This document shows positions 44,211 through 51,572 of a stretch of DNA of 64,000 nucleotides, piece by piece. The stretch covers positions 2,542,001 to 2,606,000 of the forward strand of contig NZ_CP097332.1 in assembly GCF_023516435.1 (NCBI RefSeq), in the 5' to 3' direction. The translations under genes were made by a program, and so were the position numbers. The stretch comes from Jatrophihabitans telluris (GTDB lineage: Bacteria > Actinomycetota > Actinomycetes > Mycobacteriales > Jatrophihabitantaceae). Under the pieces are notes generated by a model, which saw nothing but the letters and a program-made list of their open reading frames with translations, was not told the DNA's origin and did not search any database. Position 1 is the stretch's first letter, and each line of letters begins with the position of its first letter.

Positions 44211-44879
44211 TCAGCCCGACTTTCCCTTGCTGAGATGAACCATGGCGTCGTAGAGCTGCTGGTCCGTCATCGGCGGCTCGGGGAGCGGATGGGCCCGCTC
44301 GGCCCGGTAGGCATCGAGCATGAGGTGGAGGTTGCGCCGCCAGGCGTTGGGCGCCGTGGTGCTGGTGGCGTCGATGATCGGGCCGAGGGACCAGATGAGG
44401 TTGACGACGTCGGCCAGAGTGATATCGGGGCGAGCGGCGCCGGCATCTTGAGCTCGGACGAGTACATCCCCGATTTGTAGGCACATCTGGTCGTGGATGC
44501 GCTCGGTCTCGGCGTTGTCGGTGAAGCGGCGGGAGAGGAAGTCGTTGAACCCTCGGTCTCCGGCCTGCACGCGGAACAGGTTCTCCAAATAAGCGGCGAA
44601 GCCGTCCCACGGATCGTCGATCGCCAAGGCCTTCGTGGCTCCATCGAGGAACTCCCGGAGCCGAGGCTGGAAAGCGGCCATCAGCAGGTCCAGGCGCGTT
44701 GGGAAGTGGCGATACAAGGTGCCGATGGCGACGCCGGCGTCGCGTGCGATCTTCTCCAAGGAGGCATCCACGCCGCGTGCGGCGAACTCGCGCTGCGCCG
44801 CAGCGAGGAGCCTCTCGCGGTGCTCGCGGGCGTCACGGCGCAGGGGCCTGCGCATCTGCCCAACCTCGCTCGCGCTCAC
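44211..44879 (-). CDS. TetR-family transcriptional regulator
   Basis: A 222-residue repressor with HTH SLEKIARDAGVAIGTLYRHFPTRLDLL and a helical C-terminal domain. It is divergent from the DHA2 exporter gene; the 14-bp inverted repeat at 45059-45110 lies between them. This is the usual arrangement of a repressor controlling a drug exporter. It is convergent with the preceding TetR gene. Confidence 0.87.
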   Translation of the reverse strand: MSASEVGQMRRPLRRDAREHRERLLAAAQREFAARGVDASLEKIARDAGVAIGTLYRHFPTRLDLLMAAFQPRLREFLDGATKALAIDDPWDGFAAYLENLFRVQAGDRGFNDFLSRRFTDNAETERIHDQMCLQIGDVLVRAQDAGAARPDITLADVVNLIWSLGPIIDATSTTAPNAWRRNLHLMLDAYRAERAHPLPEPPMTDQQLYDAMVHLSKGKSG

Positions 44880-45058
44880 TCCCCCAATCTATCAACGATG
44901 CCGAGGACAGCCTCCGTTTACCTGCCTTTCGCGAGTCCAGGATCGCGCGTTTCGCCGCTGGCGCCCGCAGCAGACCGCAGGAGCACCCGGCCTCGCCCAC
45001 GCTGCTGAATTCCGAAATCCGAACTTCGCTCAAAATTGAGGCTCCCCTCCGGAATAGG

Positions 45059-45110
45059 ATGAGGTACCCCTCAGGTTAGGCGTACGATCGATACCGGAGG
45101 GGTACCTCAT
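45059..45110. promoter_or_regulatory. Long inverted repeat operator upstream of exporter
   Basis: ATGAGGTACCCCTC (45059-45072) is repeated exactly as its complement at 45097-45110. An outer pair CCCCTCCGG (45044-45052) and CCGGAGGGG (45094-45102) is also complementary. Each half contains GGTACC and is nearly palindromic itself, so two repressor dimers could bind. The site ends 38 bases before the exporter start. Confidence 0.75.
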
Positions 45111-45148
45111 ATTGGTGCCCCGACTTGACCGCACGAGGAGCGAAACAG

Positions 45149-46687
45149 ATGAGCAGTAACGAGTCCTCCAGGGGCGCGGGCGCCGCAGCGACGGTGGACC
45201 CCGTCGAAGCGCGATCGACAGTCCCACCCAATCCTCACCACGAGCGCCGGTGGATGGCGCTGGGCGTCATTCTCATCGCCCAGATCATGATCCTGCTTGA
45301 TGCGACCGTCGTGAACGTCGCGCTGCCCTCGGCTCAGGCCGACCTCGGCTTCTCCAACGCCGCCCGTCCGTGGGTCGTCACCGCCTACTTGCTGGCCTTC
45401 GGTAGCTTGCTCCCGCTCGGCGGCCGACTGGCCGACACGTACGGGCGCAAGACGATGTTCATCGTGGGACTGGTGGGGTTTGCGGTTGCCTCCGCTGTCG
45501 GCGGCGCCGCTCCGAACATCGGCACGCTGATCGCCGCCCGGGCCGTTCAGGGTGGATTCGCCGCGCTGCTCGCGCCGGCGGCGCTGTCACTGATCACCGT
45601 GATCTTCACCGACATGAAAGAACTCAACAAGGCGTTCGGGATCTTCGGCGCCGTCGCCGGGAGCTCGGCCGCCGTCGGTCTGCTGCTCGGCGGGTTTCTG
45701 ACCGAGTACGTGAACTGGCGCTGGTGCATGTACGTCAACATCGCGTTCGCGGTCGCGGGCATCATCGGCGGCCTCGCGCTGCTGCACAACTCCACCGAGC
45801 CCGACAAGCCGAAACTCTCCGTACCTAGCACCATCCTCGGCGCGGCCGCGATCTTCGGGGTGGTCTTCGGATCGGCCAAAGCCCAGACCGACGGCTGGAG
45901 CTCGCCAGCCACCCTCATCCCGCTCCTCGCCGGCGCTCTCCTGCTCCTCGGTTTCGTCATGCTCCAGAAGGTCGACCGCCACCCACTCATCCCCGTACAC
46001 ATCGTCGCCGACCGCAACCGCGGTGCTGCCTACCTGACGCTCATGCTGGGACAGGGCGGCGTGTTCGCGCTGTTCCTGTTCCTGACCTACTACTTCCAGG
46101 ACGTGCTGCACTACTCGCCGATCAAGACCGGCGTCGCGTTCCTCCCGATGATGGTGACAGTTGTCGTGGTGGCAACGCTGACCCAGAACATGCTCGTGCA
46201 ACGCCTGACCATGCGGGTCATCACCGTCGCCGGTCTGATCATCAGCGGCGCAGGGGCCGCCGTGCTGGCCCAGGCCGACGCGGGCAGTCCCTACGCGGCC
46301 TGGGTGTTGCCCGGGCTGATCCTGGTCGGGGTCGGTATCGGGTCGGCGATCGTCTCGGCGGTCGCGGCCGGGCAACAGGGTGTCGATCCGCGCGACGCGG
46401 GCACCGCAGGCGCCGTCAACAACGTCGCCCAGCAGCTCGGCGCGGCTCTGGGCGTCGCAGTCATCAGCACCTTTGTCGGCACCGCCACCACCGACTACCT
46501 CACCCACCACGGCAGCACCACTCTGATCGGCGCGACCGTGCACGGGTTCGTCGTTGGCTACTGGTGGGCCGCCGGCCTCTTCTGGGCGGGTGCGCTCATC
46601 TGCGGTGCCCTGATCCGCGGCGGAACCCGGCTCCACCAGGAGGCTGGCCAGCCCGAGCCCCTAGACGAGATCAGCGGCCTGTTCTGA
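45149..46687 (+). CDS. MFS exporter, DHA2 (14-segment) family
   Basis: A 512-residue drug/proton antiporter with about 14 membrane segments. Motif A is GGRLADTYGRKTMF, and the first segment carries MILLDATVVNVALPSAQADLG, typical of EmrB/QacA-like exporters. AGGAG precedes ATG 45149. It heads a plus-strand run followed by VOC, F420-reductase-like and LLM-class genes, and is probably repressed by the divergent TetR protein. Confidence 0.9.
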   Translation: MSSNESSRGAGAAATVDPVEARSTVPPNPHHERRWMALGVILIAQIMILLDATVVNVALPSAQADLGFSNAARPWVVTAYLLAFGSLLPLGGRLADTYGRKTMFIVGLVGFAVASAVGGAAPNIGTLIAARAVQGGFAALLAPAALSLITVIFTDMKELNKAFGIFGAVAGSSAAVGLLLGGFLTEYVNWRWCMYVNIAFAVAGIIGGLALLHNSTEPDKPKLSVPSTILGAAAIFGVVFGSAKAQTDGWSSPATLIPLLAGALLLLGFVMLQKVDRHPLIPVHIVADRNRGAAYLTLMLGQGGVFALFLFLTYYFQDVLHYSPIKTGVAFLPMMVTVVVVATLTQNMLVQRLTMRVITVAGLIISGAGAAVLAQADAGSPYAAWVLPGLILVGVGIGSAIVSAVAAGQQGVDPRDAGTAGAVNNVAQQLGAALGVAVISTFVGTATTDYLTHHGSTTLIGATVHGFVVGYWWAAGLFWAGALICGALIRGGTRLHQEAGQPEPLDEISGLF

Positions 46688-46794
46688 GACCGCGCCCGAG
46701 GCGTCGGGCCGTGATACCCAACCGGATCGCGGCGCCACCCACCAGAGCATGAACCGCTGTCCCATATCCGACTTCCAACTCACCGGAGGCTTTG

Positions 46795-47229
46795 ATGACA
46801 CTGCTCGACCATGTCGTCCTGCAAGTCGACGACCTGACCACCACCGGCGACTGGTACGACCAGATCGTCACCCTCGCCGGAGGTGCACGAACCTTCGATA
46901 CGCCGAATCTGATCGGGTACGCCCTACCCGGCCAACCGACCCAACTGTTCTTCTCCCAGGCGACCGACCCCGCCGGTCGCCAGACGCACCTCGCCCTCAG
47001 GGTCGAGGACGAGGAGACCGTCCTACGCGGCTACGAGTTCGCAACCGCAAGCGGCGCGCAGATCCTTCATGAGCCCAGGCTCTGGCCGGAGTACGGACCC
47101 GACTACTACGCGGTGTTCATCCGCGACCCCGCCGGAAACAACCTCGAATTGAAGTGCCACTCCCCCGCAGCAACGGGGACGCCTTCAACGCAACCGATCA
47201 CTGCCGGCAAGACCGTCACCACCAACTGA
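46795..47229 (+). CDS. VOC-family (glyoxalase-like) protein
   Basis: A 144-residue vicinal-oxygen-chelate protein with two beta-alpha-beta-beta-beta units (LLDHVVLQVDDLTTTGDWYDQIV ... HLALRV ... FIRDPAGNNLELKCHSP). His and Glu positions fit a metal site. GGAGG supports ATG 46795. The C-terminal 20 residues are a Thr/Pro tail. It likely acts on a small toxic or aromatic substrate in the exporter-linked cluster. Confidence 0.82.
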   Translation: MTLLDHVVLQVDDLTTTGDWYDQIVTLAGGARTFDTPNLIGYALPGQPTQLFFSQATDPAGRQTHLALRVEDEETVLRGYEFATASGAQILHEPRLWPEYGPDYYAVFIRDPAGNNLELKCHSPAATGTPSTQPITAGKTVTTN

Positions 47230-47256
47230 TCCATCCACAACAAAGGAGCACACATC

Positions 47257-47874
47257 ATGACCACGATCAGCATCATCGGCTCGGGCAACATGGCCACCGC
47301 CATCGGCACCCGGGCAGCCAACCACGGCCACACCGTCGAGCTCATGAGCCGCGACACGACCAAGGCTCAGGCAGCAGCAGACCAGATAGGCCACGGCGCC
47401 ACCGTAGGCACCTACGGGGCAACGCCGGCCGGTGACATCGTTTTCCTCGCTGTCCTCTACCAGGGTGCGGTTGACGTCGTGAGGCACTACGGCGACGCTC
47501 TAGCCGGCAAGATCCTCCTCGACATCACCAACCCGTTCAACGGCGACGCAAGTGGAGTGGTGACGACCCCGGGCAACTCCGTGTCCCAGCAGATCGCGGC
47601 CGTGGCCCCTGGGGCCGCGCACGTCGTCAAGGCATTCAACACGATCTTCGGCGGCGTCATCGGTGAGAACAAGCCGATGGACGCGTTCTTCGCCGGTGAC
47701 GACGCCGAGGCCAAGGCACGTGTCTCGGCGTTCCTGGAGAGCCTGGACATGCGGGCACTCGATGCTGGCCCGCTGGAAATGGCTCACGCCCTGGAATGGG
47801 CCGGCATCCTTCTGGTGGGCGTGGCCAACAACGGTGCCGGCTTCGACATCGCCCTCGGCGCCAAGGCCCCCTGA
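47257..47874 (+). CDS. F420-dependent NADP reductase-like protein
   Basis: A 205-residue Rossmann protein (TTISIIGSGNMATAIG ... DIVFLAVLY ... KILLDITNPF ... VKAFNTIFG). These motifs fit the NADPH:F420 oxidoreductase-like family. AAGGAG precedes ATG 47257. With the LLM-class gene just downstream it could supply or use reduced F420, but a simple NADP-dependent role is also possible. Confidence 0.83.
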   Translation: MTTISIIGSGNMATAIGTRAANHGHTVELMSRDTTKAQAAADQIGHGATVGTYGATPAGDIVFLAVLYQGAVDVVRHYGDALAGKILLDITNPFNGDASGVVTTPGNSVSQQIAAVAPGAAHVVKAFNTIFGGVIGENKPMDAFFAGDDAEAKARVSAFLESLDMRALDAGPLEMAHALEWAGILLVGVANNGAGFDIALGAKAP

Positions 47875-48039
47875 ACATCCTCTTGCGGAGCGTGATCGGC
47901 CGTAGCACCGGCCATGAGCCACGAGATCGGCCAGCACGAGCCTCTCGACAGGTCAGTCAGCGCCCCGAGCTGACGACACGCTGTGCGCGACGCTGTCGCG
48001 TCGCGGATGGCCGCGCACGAACGACTGAAGGAGACATCG

Positions 48040-48927
48040 GTGCCTGACTACGGTCACCCCCTGCGTTTCGCAACGTTCATCGGTCCCACCAACTCCCCGC
48101 CGAGCCGTCCGGTCGAGTTGGCGCAGCTCAGCGAGCGGCTCGGCTTCGACTTCGTCACCTTCCAGGATCATCCCTACAGGGCCGATTTCCTCGATACCTG
48201 GACTCTGCTGGCCTGGGTGGCCGCGCGGACCGAGCGGATCGGAGTGTCCGGCAACGTGCTGAATCTGCCGCTGCGTCAGCCTCCCGCCGTGCTCGCCCGC
48301 GCGGCGTCCAGCCTCGACCTGCTCTCCGGTGGACGCATGAGCCTCGGGCTCGGCGCCGGCTACTTCTGGGACGCCGTCCAGGCGATCGGCGGACGGCGGC
48401 TGAGTCCACTGCAGAGCGTTGCGGCACTAGGTGAGGCGATCGACGTGATCCGCGGGGTCTGGGATGCCGACGCGCCGGGCGGCGTGGATGTCGACGGCGA
48501 GTTCTATTCGGTTGGCGGTGCCGAGCGTGGTCCGGCACCCGCCCATGAGATCCCGATCTGGCTCGGCGCCCACAAGCCGAAGATGCAGGACCTCGTGGGA
48601 CGCAAGGCCGATGGTTGGCTGCCGTCGCTGCCGGTCATGGAGCCGGGCGGCGTTTCAAAGGGAAACGCGATCATCGACGATGCCGCCCGGGCCGCAGGTC
48701 GCGATCCTCGCGAGATCACCCGTCTGCTCAACGTCTTCGCAGGCCAGCAGACTCCGGAGGCACTGGCCCAGCTGGCCATCGAGGACGGCATAAGCATCTT
48801 CATCCTGGCCAGCGACGACCCCGACACACTCGAACGCTTCGCCGCCGAGACCATCCCCGCGGTACGCGAACACGTCGCGCGCGGCCGGCTTACGGCTGAG
48901 GGGGGAACCGAACCGCGGAGTTCGTGA
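48040..48927 (+). CDS. LLM-class (luciferase-like) flavin/F420 oxidoreductase
   Basis: A 295-residue TIM-barrel oxidoreductase. It has the family features (VELAQLSERLGFDFVTFQDHPY ... ERIGVSGNVLNLPLRQPPAVLARAAS, LSGGRMSLGLGAGYFWDA and a late GG...IPIWLGAHKPKM). GTG 48040 was chosen because AAGGAGA lies 5-6 bases before it; the frame opens further to 47983. The cofactor is FMN or F420; proximity to the F420-reductase-like gene favours F420. Confidence 0.83.
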   Translation: MPDYGHPLRFATFIGPTNSPPSRPVELAQLSERLGFDFVTFQDHPYRADFLDTWTLLAWVAARTERIGVSGNVLNLPLRQPPAVLARAASSLDLLSGGRMSLGLGAGYFWDAVQAIGGRRLSPLQSVAALGEAIDVIRGVWDADAPGGVDVDGEFYSVGGAERGPAPAHEIPIWLGAHKPKMQDLVGRKADGWLPSLPVMEPGGVSKGNAIIDDAARAAGRDPREITRLLNVFAGQQTPEALAQLAIEDGISIFILASDDPDTLERFAAETIPAVREHVARGRLTAEGGTEPRSS

Positions 48928-49403
48928 TGAGCAGTGACGCCAACGACCAACCGGATCAAGGGCGCTTCTCTTGACGGTTCGCCAGAAGGTTCCCTCCGCC
49001 AAGCTGTGCCACCGGTGGTCGCGGCCTCCTGTCGTGCTGGAGTTTCTCTACTCGAACGGCGGGCGGCATCGAGCATCGCTGCCACCCAGGTTTGAGCTCG
49101 GCGCTCCAGTCCGAGGTACCTAGACCGTAATTGCATCCAGGGGTGCTCGTGCGGGACTCGTCGCCAGATCGGGCACCATCCGCGTCATCCGCGCCCAAGG
49201 GCGGCCGAACGGGTTCCGCCCCTCCACTACTCCACGGCCGACCTGCTCCCGCGGTGCTGTGCTCCGTTGTGGTGCCTCGGGCTCGCGGAGCCCCTTGCGA
49301 GTGACCCGTGACCTACGCTGCGTTCAGGCAGGCGTGTTGAATGTCGATACTTGCGACGGATTGCGAGCTGCCGGGCCAACGGAGCTTCCGCAGGAGGTGG
49401 CCA
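48928..49403. other. Intergenic region with dispersed repeat copy
   Basis: 476 bases between the LLM-class and aldo/keto reductase genes. I see no supported gene. It contains one copy (49001-49045) of a 45-base sequence found again at 50968-51012. The aldo/keto reductase promoter probably lies near its right end. Confidence 0.4.
49001..49045 (+). repeat. Dispersed 45-bp repeat, copy A
   Basis: About 40 of 45 bases match copy B at 50968-51012 in the same orientation; the shared core is GCCACCGGTGGTCG. The two copies bracket the aldo/keto reductase gene and the tRNA-Val fragment. The origin is unknown; it could be a remnant of a transposon end or of an integrated element. Confidence 0.6.
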
Positions 49404-50372
49404 ATGGAGTACACGCGACTGGGGAGATCGGGCCTGCGGGTAAGTCGCATCGGCTTGGGATGTATGAGTTACGGGCGGGCCGCCTCGGGGATGCATCAAT
49501 GGACGCTGGATGAGGATGCGGCCGCGCCTTTCTTCCGGCAGGCCGTCGAGTTGGGTGTCACGTTTTGGGACACTGCGAACACATACCAGGGCGGTACCTC
49601 GGAGGAGTTCGTGGGAAGAGCCATCGGCATGTTCTCCCGCCGCGAGGACATCGTTCTGGCGACGAAGGTCTACGGGAAGATGCACGACGGGCCGGGCGGA
49701 AGCGGCTTGTCCCGCAAGGCGATCCTGGAGCAGCTGGACGCCTCGCTGCGCCGGCTGGGCACCGACTACATCGACGTCTACTACACGCACCGCTTCGATG
49801 ACGAGGTGCCGGTGGAGGAGACGATGGAGGCCCTGCACGACGTGGTGAAAGCGGGAAAGGTCCGCTACCTGGGCGCTTCGTCGATGTGGACATGGCAGTT
49901 CGCCAAGATGCAGCGGGCCGCGGAGTCGAACGGCTGGACGACGTTCTCGGCAATGGAGAATCAGTACAACGTCCTCAAGCGCGAGGATGAGCGCGACATG
50001 ATCCCGCTTTGCCTCGACCAGGGCGTCGGACTGACACCCTATTCGCCGCTCGCCAAGGGGCGAGCGACGCGGCCCTGGGGTGAGCAGACCGCGAGGTCCG
50101 CCTCGGACGCGGTGGCCAAGGCATTCGACCGGGACGTCGACAAGCCAATCGTGGACGCCATCCACGGGATCGCTGACTCGCGTGGCGTCCCGATGGCGCA
50201 GATCGCCCTCGCCTGGGTGCTGTCGAAGCCAGTGGTCTCGTGCCCGATCGTCGGAGCGACCAAGCCCAATCACCTCCAGGACGCGGTCTCGGCCCTGGAC
50301 CTCACACTCACCTCGGACGAGATAGCGGCAGTCGAAGAGCCATACACCGCGCAGGACAACTACTGGTGGTGA
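49404..50372 (+). CDS. Aldo/keto reductase
   Basis: A 322-residue NADPH-dependent reductase. Catalytic residues are visible: Asp and Tyr in FWDTANTYQGG, Lys in LATKVYG and His in YYTHRFD. The cofactor-binding end (YSPLAKGRATR ... PIVGATKPNHLQDAV) is intact. AGGAGG precedes ATG 49404. Carbonyl detoxification is likely. It is the last gene before the tRNA-Val fragment. Confidence 0.9.
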   Translation: MEYTRLGRSGLRVSRIGLGCMSYGRAASGMHQWTLDEDAAAPFFRQAVELGVTFWDTANTYQGGTSEEFVGRAIGMFSRREDIVLATKVYGKMHDGPGGSGLSRKAILEQLDASLRRLGTDYIDVYYTHRFDDEVPVEETMEALHDVVKAGKVRYLGASSMWTWQFAKMQRAAESNGWTTFSAMENQYNVLKREDERDMIPLCLDQGVGLTPYSPLAKGRATRPWGEQTARSASDAVAKAFDRDVDKPIVDAIHGIADSRGVPMAQIALAWVLSKPVVSCPIVGATKPNHLQDAVSALDLTLTSDEIAAVEEPYTAQDNYWW

Positions 50373-50720
50373 CTCGCGCTCTCGCCGCGCGCAAGACACA
50401 GTTCAACGGCGGCACAAACGTCCGCAGATCGGCTATGAGCGGCCGAGATCGAGCACAGCGACAAACTGTGGATGCTGCCATCCGCTCGTCCCGCGTAGAG
50501 ACACGGCCAACGAAAGAGGACATCCGGCCGTCGCGCCGAGTGCCTCCGCTTTCGATCGATTTACTATTCGTACGCTCGGCCAACCGGTCCATCCGCTGAC
50601 GCAGGGCACACGGATGACGGTCCTGGGCTTCCGCTCGGGTCGCATCTGGGCCACACCGGAACCGTCCTCAACCAACGCCCGCGTGGCCCCGTAACGGCCC
50701 GAGAAAGATCTGGAAATGAC
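50373..50720. other. Intergenic DNA left of the tRNA-Val fragment
   Basis: About 350 bases with short shadow frames only. I see no supported gene. It borders the terminator and tRNA fragment and may be the original chromosomal flank downstream of tRNA-Val. Confidence 0.35.
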
Positions 50721-50747
50721 TACAGCCCCCGGAATCCGGGGGCTGTA
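50721..50747 (-). terminator. Terminator hairpin following tRNA-Val fragment
   Basis: A perfect 12-bp inverted repeat (TACAGCCCCCGG at 50721-50732, CCGGGGGCTGTA at 50736-50747) with a 3-base loop. Read on the minus strand it starts 1 base after the tRNA CCA end, so it is the natural terminator of the tRNA gene. Confidence 0.8.
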
Positions 50748-50748
50748 A

Positions 50749-50793
50749 TGGTGGGCGATACTGGGATTGAACCAGTGACCCCTACCGTGTCAA
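50749..50793 (-). other. 3' fragment of tRNA-Val(GAC), probable att site
   Basis: On the minus strand these 45 bases read anticodon loop TTGACAC (anticodon GAC), 3' anticodon stem GGTAG, variable GGGTC, T arm (CTGGTTCAATCCCAG), acceptor TATCGCCC and CCA. The 5' half is absent: the bases before the loop (AAACG) do not pair with GGTAG, and no GGGCGAT acceptor start is found upstream. This is the typical trace of integration into the anticodon loop. The element would lie to the right of 50793, because the terminator (chromosomal flank) is on the left. Confidence 0.75.
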
Positions 50794-51127
50794 CGTTTTC
50801 CCACCGAAGTTGGTTTCGTTGGTTGATGCCCGGGCCCGTTGGTTACGGGCCTTCCGCCAGTTGGCCACGTTGGTTGCTTGCGGCCACGGTGTTGCACGAC
50901 CGTTGCACGCCACCTCCTCAGGCGATCGTGTCTGGCGTGGCTGATCTCATGACTCGATTCAAGCCCCAAGCTGCGCCACCGGTGGTCGAGGCCTTCCATC
51001 GTGCTGGAGTTTCGCTGGTCGAGTAGCGAACGGTCGATGCGTTATCCCGCGGCCTGGTGCAAGCTGCATGATGCTGTCTGGGCCGGCTGATAGTCGCCGA
51101 TGCGCTGCACCAGGAGCTGACGATCAG
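50794..51127. other. Region right of att-like fragment, no gene
   Basis: 334 bases without a supported gene. It contains copy B of the 45-bp repeat (50968-51012). An open plus frame starting VGDTGIEPVTPTV at 50748 is a translation of the antisense tRNA fragment and is not a gene. No integrase gene or remnant is recognisable. Confidence 0.4.
50968..51012 (+). repeat. Dispersed 45-bp repeat, copy B
   Basis: Same orientation as copy A at 49001-49045 with about five mismatches. Copy B lies to the right of the tRNA-Val fragment. Confidence 0.6.
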
Positions 51128-51547
51128 CTAACCGCAGCGGGCTACCGGCGCCGGCCCGGAGAGTGTGTCCAGCGCCGCGGTCAAATGGGTACGGGCTTGG
51201 TCCGCGACCGGGGCGAGCGCGGAATTGCCGGTCGCGGTGACCATGACGTTCGGGTCCATCACCTCGACCAGCGTGTGTCGTTCATCGAGTGCGCGGATGA
51301 CGACGTTGCAGGGCAGCAGCAACCCGATCGAGGCGTCGATCGCGATGGCCTGGTGGGCCAGGGGCGGGTTGCAGGCGCCGAGGATCAGATAGGGCGGCAT
51401 GTCCACGTCGAGCTTCGCCTTCATAGTCGCGGCGACGTCGATCTCGGTGAGAATCCCGAACCCCTGCTCGGCGAGAGCGTCGCGGGCTCGGACGACGACC
51501 GGTTCGAAGTCCTCGGTCAGGGTGATGCTGAATCCGTAGTCAGACAC
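51128..51547 (-). CDS. DUF302-domain protein
   Basis: A 139-residue cytoplasmic protein of the DUF302 family (YGFSITLTEDFEPVVVRARDALAEQGFGILTEID ... YLILGACNPPLAHQAI ... LLLPCNVVIRAL). The C-N-P motif and a second Cys are typical. AAGGAGA precedes GTG 51547. It lies 25 bases after the MmpL gene and is divergent, with it, from the CsoR-family gene. DUF302 proteins often accompany metal or sulfur stress genes; the biochemical role is unknown. Confidence 0.85.
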   Translation of the reverse strand: MSDYGFSITLTEDFEPVVVRARDALAEQGFGILTEIDVAATMKAKLDVDMPPYLILGACNPPLAHQAIAIDASIGLLLPCNVVIRALDERHTLVEVMDPNVMVTATGNSALAPVADQARTHLTAALDTLSGPAPVARCG

Positions 51548-51572
51548 AGGTTTCTCCTTCGATGATGGGCGA

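Noticed and set aside
50748-51026. Plus-strand frame starting VGDTGIEPVTPTV
   Set aside because: This is the familiar false translation of an antisense tRNA 3' end; the sequence is explained by the tRNA-Val fragment.
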